Origin: Pseudescherichia vulneris NBRC 102420
Lineage (GTDB): Bacteria; Pseudomonadota; Gammaproteobacteria; Enterobacterales; Enterobacteriaceae
Assembly: GCF_000759795.1 (NCBI RefSeq)
Contig: NZ_BBMZ01000009.1
Span: forward strand, 124,001-188,000
Reading direction: 5' to 3'
DNA length: 64,000 nucleotides
Made by a program: the position numbers and the translations under genes. This document shows, piece after piece, positions 53,313-62,312 of this stretch; position 1 is the first letter of the stretch, and each line of letters opens with the position of its first letter. The notes beneath the pieces are model-generated. The model saw only the letters and a list, made by a program, of their open reading frames with translations, did no database searches and was not told the origin of the DNA.

Positions 53313-55202
53313 TCAGGAGACGGTCATCAACGGCATCTCCTGACGAATAGTGCCCCCGGACTGGAGCTTCGTCAGCTCAAACTCATCGCTGTTGATCACC
53401 AGCACCGGCGTGGTCAGATCGTATCCGGCACGCTCGATGGCCTCTTTATCAAACTCCAGCAGCGGCGTACCGGCCTTAACGATATCGCCTTCCTTTACCA
53501 GCGGACGGAAGTGCTCGCCCTGTAGATTCACGGTGTTTAACCCAACGTGGATCAGCAGCTCAGCGCCGTTGTCGCAGGCCAGGCCAATGGCATGGCGGGA
53601 GTCGATTACCGTCTCCACCCGGGCGTCGCAGGGCGCTACCACTTTACCGTCGTGGGGACGAATAGCAACGCCGTCGCCCAGCACCTTTTGCGAGAACGCT
53701 TCGTCAGCTACCTCTTCCAGAGCGATCACCTCGCCACTGAGCGGGCTGTTCAGCGCCAGGCGGGTCTTCGCCGCTGCGGTGGACGTCGTGCTGACGGGGG
53801 CGGTTTCGGGCGCGTCGGTCAGGGTCTCTTCCGCCACCGGATCGTCAAAGCCAACAAACTGCACCAGTATAATAGTCAGGACGATAGCCGTTGCGCTACC
53901 GGCAAGTTCACCGATAAAGGACATCGGCGCATCCGGGCTGATGGCGTTCACCAAAGTAAAGAGGCCCGGCAGCGCCGCATAGGCATAGTAGAGAGAGCCA
54001 AACAGGCTGGCGACTACCGCACCCACCGCGCCACCGATACAGCCGCAGATAAACGGTTTTTTAAAGCGCAGCGTCACGCCATAGATTGCCGGTTCGGTAA
54101 TGCCAAAGATGGCCGTGACGCCCGCCGACAGGGAGGTGGTTTTCAGCTCGCGGTTGCGGCTCTTCAGGAAGACGCCAAACACGGCGGCCATCTGGCCGAT
54201 AACCGCAATGGTCTGATAGGCCTGGAAGGAGTCATACCCCTGAGTATCGAAGTTGGCCATGATCACCGGGGTGATGCCCCAGTGGACGCCAAAAATAACG
54301 ATAATCTGCCAGATACCGCCGATAAGCGCAGCGGCCACCGCAGGCGCGGCGGCAAACAGGGCGTTGTAGCCGCTAGCGATGCCCATTGCGGCCCAGGTGG
54401 TAATCGGCCCAATGACGATAAGGGTCAGCGGAACAATGATCACAAAGCAGATCAGCGGGGTGAACAGGGCGCTGACCACGTCCGGCAGGGCCTTCTCGAC
54501 ACGCTTCTCAAGCCAGGAGAGCGCCCAGACCAGGAACAGCGGCGGCAGTACCGACGAGGTGTAGACCGTTTTTGCCAGTGGAATAAACAGGAAGGTAATC
54601 GTCTCTCCGGTAGCAATGCGGCCCGCCATGGCTGACCACTCGGGATTAATCAGCGCGCAACAGCAGAGCACGGCGATAAACGGGTTACATTTAAAGTGGC
54701 GCGCGGCGGTGATCGCGATAAACACCGGCAGGAAGGCAAACGGCGTCCACGACATAAAGTTGAGGATAGCGAAGGTGCCGGTAGTTTTCAGATCGGCATC
54801 GATCAGGCCGACAACAATCAGCAGGCCCTGTAAAATCCCGGCGGCGGCAAGAATGTAGACGATCGGTGCAAACACGGCGGACATGGTGGCAATCACCGCA
54901 TCCAGCCAGCGGGTTTTCGGCTTATTGCTCGTTCCCGCGTGGTCCTCACCAATTAGCGCGGAGAGAGCGTTGAACACGTCGGCCACGTGGGTGCCAATAA
55001 CGACCTGAAACTGGCCGCCGCTCTCTACTACGGCGATAACGCCGGGCAGGTTTTGGATCCGGCTTTTTGCCTGGGCAGGGGTATCGTTCAAAACCAGGCG
55101 TAAACGGGTGGCGCAGCGGGTAAAGCTACTGATGTTCGCTTCCCCGCCGACCTCCTGAAGAATGTCACTGGCTAACTTATTGTAATCCCTAATAATGGCC
55201 AT
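53313..55202 (-). CDS. Beta-glucoside-type PTS permease EIIBCA
   Basis: A 629-residue phosphotransferase permease with domains in the order IIB-IIC-IIA. IIB carries the phosphocysteine Cys30 in ISSFTRCATRLRLVL. The IIC membrane part holds GVHWGITPVIMANF and the GITEPAIYGVTLRFKKPF signature. The Ala/Thr-rich linker near 465-480 leads to IIA with LLIHVGLNTVNLQGEHF, whose His accepts phosphate. It resembles BglF/AscF, although no phospho-beta-glucosidase gene is adjacent. Confidence 0.92.
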   Translation of the reverse strand: MAIIRDYNKLASDILQEVGGEANISSFTRCATRLRLVLNDTPAQAKSRIQNLPGVIAVVESGGQFQVVIGTHVADVFNALSALIGEDHAGTSNKPKTRWLDAVIATMSAVFAPIVYILAAAGILQGLLIVVGLIDADLKTTGTFAILNFMSWTPFAFLPVFIAITAARHFKCNPFIAVLCCCALINPEWSAMAGRIATGETITFLFIPLAKTVYTSSVLPPLFLVWALSWLEKRVEKALPDVVSALFTPLICFVIIVPLTLIVIGPITTWAAMGIASGYNALFAAAPAVAAALIGGIWQIIVIFGVHWGITPVIMANFDTQGYDSFQAYQTIAVIGQMAAVFGVFLKSRNRELKTTSLSAGVTAIFGITEPAIYGVTLRFKKPFICGCIGGAVGAVVASLFGSLYYAYAALPGLFTLVNAISPDAPMSFIGELAGSATAIVLTIILVQFVGFDDPVAEETLTDAPETAPVSTTSTAAAKTRLALNSPLSGEVIALEEVADEAFSQKVLGDGVAIRPHDGKVVAPCDARVETVIDSRHAIGLACDNGAELLIHVGLNTVNLQGEHFRPLVKEGDIVKAGTPLLEFDKEAIERAGYDLTTPVLVINSDEFELTKLQSGGTIRQEMPLMTVS

Positions 55203-55246
55203 TCTGATGTACCTTTTTTATGGGTTATGAGTGTGTGACTTATATT

Positions 55247-55260
55247 TGAAACCGGTTTCA
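55247..55260. promoter_or_regulatory. AscG-type operator O1
   Basis: TGAAACCGGTTTCA, a perfect 14-bp palindrome 45 nt upstream of the PTS gene, identical to the AscG recognition sequence as I recall it. Confidence 0.8.
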
Positions 55261-55282
55261 TGCTAGCAGTGAAGAGCCGCCT

Positions 55283-55296
55283 TGCAACCGGTTTCA
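55283..55296. promoter_or_regulatory. AscG-type operator O2
   Basis: TGCAACCGGTTTCA, one mismatch from O1, centred 36 bp away. Two operators suit a tetrameric or cooperative LacI-family repressor. Confidence 0.7.
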
Positions 55297-55361
55297 TGGC
55301 TAAAATGTGGGCTAAATCACAGAGGGAAGGGTGTCCGTTTTTTTAGAGGAGGTTATGCGCT

Positions 55362-56453
55362 ATGTTCACGGGTATGTCTGATTTAACAAAAACCCATCAT
55401 CATGCTGAACGGGAAATCTACACCTGTGTGATTTCGCTTGCCGGCAATCCTGACAACAACGAACAGATAAAAAAGGTCGAACACTTTTGCGGGTTTTATA
55501 ATGCGCTGAATCAGGAGGAGAAGAAGAGGGCCATCTATCAACATCTGACCGGTCATCTTCCACCTGCCTCTGTGAATGAAGCGAAGGCATTAGCCCTGAG
55601 CGAACGTCCACTGACCGGGAGAGAGCTCGGTGAGGTGGCGCAACAGCAGAATCGGGAGATCGCTGCGTATCGCGCAACCGTTAACGCCTGGTTTGCGGAT
55701 TGCGATAATAACTGGGAGCACGTTATTCCGCAGGAGACGCTGGTGCTTCACTACCGTGGGCAGAATCAATACGCGGCCCGGTTCGTTGCAAAAGCTAACG
55801 GCGTCGTCACCCATACCGCATTGACCTACTTTGAGAATCAGCGTCGTCATCAGCGTCATACCGGCACCCGCTGGCTTATTATCGATAAGAAAAACCATAG
55901 GCATGCGCTGTCGCTGCCTGTCGATGACAACGTTCACTTTCACGACTCTCTGAATTTTTATTATCAGCAACAGGATGGCAATGAGCGCGTCTATAACTTC
56001 ATGGGCCAGCCGCTAATGAAGGTTAACTGCGGACCCGAAACCGCCCTTACTGCCATTTTCAGCCATGAAGTTGAACGCAAAGAGTATGAAATAATGCAGT
56101 CAAACTTACTGAGAGTGCAGGGTGAGGCTGGTGCAGCGATTGCGCTTAACCAGCGCTGCTATGCTGCGGATCCGCTGTGGCAACAGGAGCGGCTGAACGG
56201 CCATGCGGCTAATAAGTCCGATGCCGTGGCCGATGTCTCTTTCTATCATGCCATTGCTATCAGTGACAGTGTCACTTATATCGGTGATAGCAGCGCTGAA
56301 GGAGAGGAGAGTTTAACGATAACCAAGATTATGTTAACAGGCGAAGATAAGATAATGGCGGTTACCGCCAGGCTTACGGCGACAATGGGGAGAGAACCAA
56401 CGCAAGATGAAGTAGAAGAGATAGCGGCACGATTTGGCATCGATTCGCGTTAA
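55362..56453 (+). CDS. Hypothetical protein, family not recognised
   Basis: A 363-residue soluble protein with no signal peptide or membrane helix. It is rich in His, Asn and Gln (HHHAEREIYTCVISLAGNPD near the start; TYFENQRRHQRHTGTRWLII in the middle). A central ETLVLHYRGQNQYAARFV region and HDSLNFYYQQQDGNERVYNF look like beta strands. The C-terminal LTATMGREPTQDEVEEIAAR resembles the helix that opens many sigma-factor or HTH regions, perhaps by chance. The ATG at 55362 has a strong AGAGGAGG site nine bases upstream. It is a single gene, divergent from the PTS operon and convergent with ariR. Confidence 0.75.
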   Translation: MFTGMSDLTKTHHHAEREIYTCVISLAGNPDNNEQIKKVEHFCGFYNALNQEEKKRAIYQHLTGHLPPASVNEAKALALSERPLTGRELGEVAQQQNREIAAYRATVNAWFADCDNNWEHVIPQETLVLHYRGQNQYAARFVAKANGVVTHTALTYFENQRRHQRHTGTRWLIIDKKNHRHALSLPVDDNVHFHDSLNFYYQQQDGNERVYNFMGQPLMKVNCGPETALTAIFSHEVERKEYEIMQSNLLRVQGEAGAAIALNQRCYAADPLWQQERLNGHAANKSDAVADVSFYHAIAISDSVTYIGDSSAEGEESLTITKIMLTGEDKIMAVTARLTATMGREPTQDEVEEIAARFGIDSR

Positions 56454-56488
56454 GCGGGTAGCGTGGAGTCGCCACCCGACAGATCCAG

Positions 56489-56506
56489 CAACGCCAAATG
56501 GCGTTG
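56489..56506. terminator. Hairpin between the hypothetical gene and ariR
   Basis: CAACGCC-AAAT-GGCGTTG, a perfect 7-bp stem between convergent stops. No strong T-tract follows. Confidence 0.5.
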
Positions 56507-56534
56507 CGCTTAATCAGACTACGCTACCTGCCAA

Positions 56535-56804
56535 TCAAATATCATCCATCGTATGGTCGACAACGATTTCCAGCGTCTTGCGAATAATGTCGCTCTTCAC
56601 CACGTCATCGGTGGTTTCGATCGCCTGAATGAGATGCAGGATAATAGCTTTATTATTGAGATGTCCGCCTGAGGCCAGGATCGATCTCACTACTACACCC
56701 AGTACCGCTGATTCGTCTGCCAGAACGTCGCCTGCATTGCGGAAGTAGGCGGAGAGGGCCGTATCGGGCAGTGTTTCGAAGAGGTCTGATGATTGCTGGA
56801 GCAT
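56535..56804 (-). CDS. ariR: Regulator of acid resistance and biofilm, AriR (YmgB)
   Basis: An 89-residue helical protein aligning with E. coli AriR: ALSAYFRNAGDVLADESAVL, GHLNNKAIILHLIQAIETTD and KSDIIRKTLEIVVDHTMDDI. In E. coli it works with YcgZ and YmgA through the Rcs system, favouring colanic acid over curli, and is linked to acid resistance. The start at 56804 best fits the E. coli length; an in-frame ATG at 56816 is equally open. Last gene of ycgZ-ymgA-ariR. Confidence 0.9.
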   Translation of the reverse strand: MLQQSSDLFETLPDTALSAYFRNAGDVLADESAVLGVVVRSILASGGHLNNKAIILHLIQAIETTDDVVKSDIIRKTLEIVVDHTMDDI

Positions 56805-56854
56805 AGCCTGAAGCATAGGATTATACCGTTAAAAAGTGAGAAAAATGGATGCAG

Positions 56855-57166
56855 TCAGTGTTTTTTACTGGTGCTCTTTTGCTGGCTAGTGCCGAACAGT
56901 TGAAACACATTGTCCTTATGTTCGTTCTCAGAATCCTTCTGTTCACGTCCGGACTGGCGCCGCATCGATACTTTTGCATTATTTGTTATTTCCGCGATGA
57001 CGCGCCCAAGCGTCTCACGTCGTCGGATATCCTTTTCTTTTGCTTCCATAGACTGCAACCTCGTGATAAGTGCCCTGGTGTTGACGGGCCCATTCTCACT
57101 GAGGAGAGATAAGACGGCTTCTCCGATCAGCTCATCTGTTAATCGTTCACGTTCACTTCTATTCAT
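56855..57166 (-). CDS. ymgA: Connector protein YmgA
   Basis: A 103-residue basic protein: helical N-terminal domain (RERLTDELIGEAVLSLLSEN, ALITRLQSMEAKEKDIRRRE) and a charged, probably disordered tail (SGREQKDSENEHKDN). Homologue of E. coli YmgA, middle gene of the BluR-controlled operon, 148 nt after ycgZ and 50 nt before ariR. Confidence 0.85.
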   Translation of the reverse strand: MNRSERERLTDELIGEAVLSLLSENGPVNTRALITRLQSMEAKEKDIRRRETLGRVIAEITNNAKVSMRRQSGREQKDSENEHKDNVFQLFGTSQQKSTSKKH

Positions 57167-57314
57167 AACTGCGTCTCTGATGCCACGCTAATCCGGAAAT
57201 GGAAACGCGGCATGAGTCTGCGCCAGGCTAAGGCCGTGTTATCTTCCGTGAATACCAGCCTACCCCAGGCGACTTTAAAAACTTAACTACCCGTTGCTGT
57301 GATTTTGCCAACTC

Positions 57315-57554
57315 TTAGCGGTCAAACAGCAGGCCAATCAGCGTGTGATAATGGCTCTCTTCTTCTGAATCAGACGCCATTTCCAGGCGGCTGAGCAGTT
57401 TGGTGCAAATTGCCTTACGGTTCAGGCTCTGACCGCTGCTCAGAATTTCAACCACAATCTGACCCAGCGTCTCCTGCTGGCTTGGCAGTGCAGCTTTATT
57501 GAAATACCGGGTAATGGCATTAGCTGTGTTCGGAACAAAACCGTTCTGCTGCAT
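57315..57554 (-). CDS. ycgZ: Connector protein YcgZ
   Basis: A 79-residue protein matching E. coli YcgZ (78 residues): NAITRYFNKAALPSQQETLG, GQSLNRKAICTKLLSRLE and the C-terminal SHYHTLIGLLFDR. CAGGAGTGACAT precedes the ATG. First gene of the operon, reading away from bluF across a region with TGTACA boxes. Confidence 0.93.
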   Translation of the reverse strand: MQQNGFVPNTANAITRYFNKAALPSQQETLGQIVVEILSSGQSLNRKAICTKLLSRLEMASDSEEESHYHTLIGLLFDR

Positions 57555-57616
57555 ATGTCACTCCTGTAAAATTCAGTAATTTGTGATAACGAGTACAAAG
57601 TTATACAAATCGTGGA

Positions 57617-57750
57617 AACTTGTACATAGAAATTGTACAAATTTACGTAATTAATTATAGATAATTTTAATATATGCTTATTATCAATGTGTTACAGAAA
57701 AATCCTAACTTGATCTGAGAATACTTGTACAGGTATGTCAAAAAGCTGTA
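57617..57750. promoter_or_regulatory. BluR-type operator region between ycgZ and bluF
   Basis: TTGTACA occurs twice in direct repeat 13 bp apart (57620-57626 and 57633-57639). Related GTAC elements follow at 57725-57730 (TTGTAC) and 57747-57751 (TGTAC), and TATACAA precedes at 57602. MerR-type regulators of this branch (BluR, MlrA) bind TTGTACA-based sites. The region lies between ycgZ and bluF as expected for BluR control. Confidence 0.65.
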
Positions 57751-57875
57751 CTCTTTATAGAGCAGCATACTTATACACGGGAAAGATTGTCTTTAAAATC
57801 AGGCACAATCATCACAGGATCTGCGTGCTGACATTTGTTAAGGTGGTCTTTCACACACCCATTCCCGGAATGAAT

Positions 57876-59096
57876 ATGCTCACAACCATTATTTACCGCA
57901 GCCATCTCTGCGACGACGTACCGGTTAAAATGCTGGAAGAGATGGTTGCCGCAGCAAATCAAAAAAATGGTCACTCCGAGGTGACAGGCATCCTGCTTTT
58001 TAACGGGACCCACTTCTTCCAGCTGCTGGAAGGGCCGGAAGAGAGCGTGTTCAAAATCTACCGCGCTATTTGTCAGGATACTCGCCACTACAACCTCGTT
58101 GAGCTGCTATGTGACTACGCGCCGTCACGGCGGTTTGGTAAGTCGGGGATGGAGCTCTTCGATTTAAGAGAGTATGACCGGGATGATGTGCTGCAGCGCG
58201 TGCTGGATAAAGGCACCTCTAAGTACCAGCTGACCTACGATGACCGTGCGCTGCAGTTCTTCCGCACCTTCGTCGAGGAGCGTGAGAAAGAGAACTACTT
58301 TGAAATTCCACCTGCGGATGCCTGGGATTTCATTCCGGATGACGCTGCTTCCCGTGCTGAGACGCGAGAAGTGGATGAAACGGCAGAGTGCAGCTTTGCT
58401 TTTCAACCGATGATCGATCCGTTTGCCCGTGAGGTGGTCGCGATCGAAGCCTTGCTGCGTACGCCAGGGGGAGACCTTCCCGAGGCCTGGTTTGCCGGGC
58501 TGACGGGAGATGAGGCCTATGAGGCTGACCTGCGCAGCAAAAAAGTGGCTTTTGCCATGGCGGCCGAGCTGAATATCGGTGAGCGGACGCTGTCGGTGAA
58601 CCTGCTGCCGATGACGCTGGTGAAGGTCCCCGGCGCGGTCGATTTCCTGCTTCAGGAGATCGAAGCCAACGGTCTGGTTCCCGAGCAGGTCATCGTGGAG
58701 TTTACCGAGAGCGAAGTGATTTCACGCCTCGATGAATTCACCGATGCGGTAAGGCTGTTAAAAGCTGCGGGTATCCGTGTTGCTATCGATCACTTTGGCG
58801 CGGGCTTTGCCGGTCTGCTGCTGCTGGCGCAGTTTCAGCCGGACAGGATCAAGATCAACCGCGACCTGATCAAAGATGTACATAAAAGTGGCCCACGGCA
58901 GGCAATAATTCAGGCCATTATTAAATGCTGTAGTTCGCTGGAGATCATGGTCTCCGCAGTGGGCGTTGAGCGGCCTGAAGAGTGGATGTGGCTGGAGTCA
59001 GCGGGCATATCACAGTTCCAGGGCTACCTGTTTGCCCGTCCCGAATTTGCCGGCATACCTGCCGTGGCATGGCCAGAAAAGCGGGCGGGTTTATGA
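57876..59096 (+). CDS. bluF: Blue-light-responsive BLUF-EAL regulator BluF
   Basis: A 406-residue protein: an N-terminal BLUF flavin domain (Tyr7, Asn31 and Gln49 all present, as needed for the photocycle) and a C-terminal EAL domain. As in E. coli BluF, the EAL domain looks inactive. EALLR is intact, but the DDFG motif reads DHFG, KID reads KIN and AEGVE reads AVGVE. In E. coli light-activated BluF binds BluR and releases it from DNA. The start at 57876 matches E. coli (403 residues); 47 further codons are open upstream but cover the operator region. Confidence 0.93.
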   Translation: MLTTIIYRSHLCDDVPVKMLEEMVAAANQKNGHSEVTGILLFNGTHFFQLLEGPEESVFKIYRAICQDTRHYNLVELLCDYAPSRRFGKSGMELFDLREYDRDDVLQRVLDKGTSKYQLTYDDRALQFFRTFVEEREKENYFEIPPADAWDFIPDDAASRAETREVDETAECSFAFQPMIDPFAREVVAIEALLRTPGGDLPEAWFAGLTGDEAYEADLRSKKVAFAMAAELNIGERTLSVNLLPMTLVKVPGAVDFLLQEIEANGLVPEQVIVEFTESEVISRLDEFTDAVRLLKAAGIRVAIDHFGAGFAGLLLLAQFQPDRIKINRDLIKDVHKSGPRQAIIQAIIKCCSSLEIMVSAVGVERPEEWMWLESAGISQFQGYLFARPEFAGIPAVAWPEKRAGL

Positions 59097-59149
59097 GATA
59101 ATGATAGCGTTTGAATATGAGCATAGCAGCGTTGAGTTTAGGGGAGTTG

Positions 59150-59881
59150 ATGGCTTTTTATAGTATTGGCGATGTAGCAGAACGATGCGGTATAAACCCG
59201 GTCACGCTCCGTGCCTGGCAGCGTCGCTATGGCTTGCTCAAACCCCAACGCAGCGAAGGCGGTCATCGTCAGTTCGACGAAGAAGATATTCAACGCATCA
59301 AAGAGATCAAACGCTGGATCGAGAGCGGCGTCCCGGTCAGTAAAGTGAAGGCGCTGCTGGAAGACAACAAGGTGGTTGCCCATGATGACTGGGCTACGCT
59401 GCAGGAAGAGATGATGGGCGTGCTGCGCCAGGCCCGTCCGGCTAAACTGCGCACGGCTATCACAACGCTTGGACGGGACCATACGGTGGATGACCTTATC
59501 GACCATATACTGACTCCCGTACGTCAGCGTCTGACCCTCGATCAATACACCGCCCGCGTCATGTCCAGCCTGCTGGACGGCGTCATTACCGAGCATGCTG
59601 TCTCCTGCGTGATCACCGCGCGTAAAAAAGCGGGCAGGGAAGCGCTGCTCATTGGCTGGGGCAGCGAGGATCGCACCCGGCTGTGGCTTGAGGCGTGGCG
59701 ACTGTCGCAGCGGGGCTGGCATATCGACCTGCTGGCTGAGCCGCTGGAGGTGCCGCGTCCCGAGCTTTTCCCCGGCCAGCATATCTTTTTATGGACCGGC
59801 AAAGCGCTGACCCACCGTCAGAAAGAGCAGCTGGAACACTGGCAGGAGCAGGGTTTTACCGTTGCGTTTCATGGTCCATAA
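59150..59881 (+). CDS. bluR: MerR-like repressor BluR
   Basis: A 243-residue repressor, equal in length to E. coli BluR (YcgE). The MerR-type winged helix is [20 protein letters not shown], followed by [20 protein letters not shown]. The rest resembles a B12-binding-like domain without the cobalamin motif. It represses ycgZ-ymgA-ariR until BluF relieves it. GGGGAGTTG precedes the ATG. It lies 53 nt downstream of bluF here, so repressor and antagonist are probably cotranscribed. Confidence 0.93.
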   Translation: MAFYSIGDVAERCGINPVTLRAWQRRYGLLKPQRSEGGHRQFDEEDIQRIKEIKRWIESGVPVSKVKALLEDNKVVAHDDWATLQEEMMGVLRQARPAKLRTAITTLGRDHTVDDLIDHILTPVRQRLTLDQYTARVMSSLLDGVITEHAVSCVITARKKAGREALLIGWGSEDRTRLWLEAWRLSQRGWHIDLLAEPLEVPRPELFPGQHIFLWTGKALTHRQKEQLEHWQEQGFTVAFHGP

Positions 59882-59976
59882 CTGAGCCTGCTAATTAATT
59901 TTTGTTTCCATTGTTTCACCTATCCACAATTCCTGTACCAGGCTTAACGAAAAGGTCAGAGCAATTGTGGAGCATT

Positions 59977-62298
59977 ATGAAAGAGCAAAATCGTACTATC
60001 GGTATCAAACCCTATGGTGGTTCAGCAGGCGGTTGGGGAGCACTCAAAGCCGTCGCCGACGCAATACGCGGCCAGATGTCGGTAAAGCAGGACGTCATTG
60101 CCCTGTTCAAAGTTAACCAGCCCCAAGGCTTCGACTGTCCAGGCTGTGCCTGGCCCGATCCGCAGCATGCCTCCTCGTTTGAATTCTGCGAAAACGGCGC
60201 GAAAGCCGTCTCCTGGGAAGCCACCAGCAAACGTACCACCCCCGAATTTTTTGCCGCCCATACCGTAAGCGAGCTGTGGGAGCGCAACGCCTTTGAGCTG
60301 GAGGGCGAGGGCAGACTTACCCATCCCATGAAATACGATCCCGCCAGCGATACCTACCAGCCCATTGAGTGGCAGACCGCCTTCAGGGAAATCGGCGAGC
60401 ATCTGCGCAGCTACGATGACCCCGATAGCGTCGAGTTTTACACCTCCGGCCGCGCCTCCAACGAAGCCGCATTTCTCTGGCAGCTCTTCGCCCGCGAGTA
60501 TGGCACCAACAACTTCCCGGACTGCTCGAATATGTGTCATGAGCCCACCAGCGTCGGCCTGCCGGAGTCCATCGGCGTCGGGAAGGGAACCGTTGAGCTG
60601 GAGGATTTTGACCACTGCGACCTGGTGCTCTGCATCGGCCATAACCCCGGCACTAACCATCCGCGCATGCTCGGCACGCTGCGGGAGGTTTCAAAACGCG
60701 GTGCCACCATCGTTGCTATCAACCCGCTGCGCGAGCGTGGCCTGGAGCGCTTTACCTCCCCGCAAAGCCCTATCGAGATGCTCTCCCTGAGCTCCACCGA
60801 GCTCGCCTCAACCTACTACAAGGTGCGGGTCGGCGGCGACGCGGCGATGCTGAAAGGGGTGATGAAAATTCTGCTGTCAATGCACGCAGAGGCAAAAGCC
60901 AAAGGCGAGCCCGGCGTTATTGACGAAGCCTTTATTAGCGATCACACCCAGGGGTTCGAAGCACTGAAAGCCGACCTCGATGCCACCGACTGGGCGCATA
61001 TCCTCAAGGTGTCGGGTATGGAGCGCAAAGAGATCCAGAACGTGGCCCGACTGTACGCCAACGCCGAGCGAACCATCATCTGCTACGGGATGGGCATCAC
61101 CCAGCACCAGTACGGCACGCAGAACGTTCAGCAGATCGCTAACCTGCTGCTGATGCGCGGCAACATCGGCAAAAAAGGGGCTGGCATCTGTCCGCTGCGC
61201 GGCCACTCCAACGTGCAGGGCGATCGCACCGTGGGTATCACCGAGATCCCACCCCAGTCGCTGCTGGATAACATCGAAAAGGTCTTCGGCTTCACGCCGC
61301 CGCAAAAGCACGGCCACGGCGCGGTAGCGGCGATTCAGGCGATGCGCGACGGCCAGGCCAAAGCGCTGCTCTGTCTCGGCGGTAACCTGGCGGAAGCGAT
61401 CTCCGATCCGCAGGTGACTTTCCCGGCGATGCGCAACCTCGATCTGGTTGTGCATATGGCGACCAAGCTCAACCGCTCCCATCTGCTGCTGGGCAAGCAC
61501 AACTATCTTCTTCCCGTGCTGGGCCGTACCGAGCGGGATGTTCAGGCCTCCGGTGAGCAGAGCATTACCGTTGAGGACTCCATGTCGATGGTGCACGCCT
61601 CCCACGGCTCGCTGGAGCCCGCTTCGCCGCACCTGAAGTCAGAGCCTGCTCTGGTTGCCGCGCTGGCAAAAGCCACGCTGCCCAATACCGTCGTTGACTG
61701 GGACAAAATGGTGCGCGACTACAGCTTTATCCGCGATGCCATTGAAGCCACCATTCCAGGCTTCGACAATTTCAATGAACGGGTGAAAAAACCGGGTGGC
61801 TTCCGCCTACGCAATACGGCATCGGAGCGAGTCTGGAACACGCCCTCCGGCAAAGCCGAGTTCAAAATCATGCAGGGCATCAATGAAGATCCGCGCTCGC
61901 TGAAGTGTCACGATCTGGTGCTGACCACGCTGCGCAGCCATGACCAGTACAACACCACGCTATACGGCCTGAATGACCGCTATCGCGGGGTGACTGGCAG
62001 GCGGGACGTGCTGTTTATCAACGCCGATGAGGCCGAGAAGCGCAATCTGCGGGTGGGGGATCAGGTCAACATAACGGCTCTGGATCATGAAGGTAACGCC
62101 ACCGAGCGGCGAATGCACAACCTGACCGTGGTGGTGATCGATATGGCCCCGGGTTCGGTCGGGGCCTACTATCCCGAAGCCAATATAATGGTGCCGCTAG
62201 ACAGCCACGACACCAAAAGCGGTATTCCGGCATATAAGAGCATCCCGATAGCGATGGAGCGCGTGGAGGCGGTGGCCACCTCCGGCGCGCTTCGCTAG
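59977..62298 (+). CDS. FdhF/YdeP-family molybdopterin oxidoreductase
   Basis: A 773-residue bis-MGD oxidoreductase of the FdhF/YdeP branch, longer than E. coli YdeP by about 14 residues and clearly homologous along its length. Near residue 54 is CPGCAWPDP and then FEFCENGAK. Cys187 in [11 protein letters not shown] stands where FdhF has selenocysteine and may bind molybdenum. [20 protein letters not shown] and [19 protein letters not shown] are cofactor loops. There is no Tat signal, so it is cytoplasmic. E. coli ydeP belongs to the EvgA acid-resistance regulon; the substrate is unknown. The ATG at 59977 follows TGTGGAG. Confidence 0.88.
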   Translation: MKEQNRTIGIKPYGGSAGGWGALKAVADAIRGQMSVKQDVIALFKVNQPQGFDCPGCAWPDPQHASSFEFCENGAKAVSWEATSKRTTPEFFAAHTVSELWERNAFELEGEGRLTHPMKYDPASDTYQPIEWQTAFREIGEHLRSYDDPDSVEFYTSGRASNEAAFLWQLFAREYGTNNFPDCSNMCHEPTSVGLPESIGVGKGTVELEDFDHCDLVLCIGHNPGTNHPRMLGTLREVSKRGATIVAINPLRERGLERFTSPQSPIEMLSLSSTELASTYYKVRVGGDAAMLKGVMKILLSMHAEAKAKGEPGVIDEAFISDHTQGFEALKADLDATDWAHILKVSGMERKEIQNVARLYANAERTIICYGMGITQHQYGTQNVQQIANLLLMRGNIGKKGAGICPLRGHSNVQGDRTVGITEIPPQSLLDNIEKVFGFTPPQKHGHGAVAAIQAMRDGQAKALLCLGGNLAEAISDPQVTFPAMRNLDLVVHMATKLNRSHLLLGKHNYLLPVLGRTERDVQASGEQSITVEDSMSMVHASHGSLEPASPHLKSEPALVAALAKATLPNTVVDWDKMVRDYSFIRDAIEATIPGFDNFNERVKKPGGFRLRNTASERVWNTPSGKAEFKIMQGINEDPRSLKCHDLVLTTLRSHDQYNTTLYGLNDRYRGVTGRRDVLFINADEAEKRNLRVGDQVNITALDHEGNATERRMHNLTVVVIDMAPGSVGAYYPEANIMVPLDSHDTKSGIPAYKSIPIAMERVEAVATSGALR

Positions 62299-62312
62299 TC
62301 AGCCGTTCTTAA

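Noticed and set aside
57735..57875. 47-codon N-terminal extension of bluF
   Set aside because: It runs through the GTAC-box region, is not present in E. coli BluF, and the ATG at 57876 restores the BLUF domain start with Tyr7 in place.
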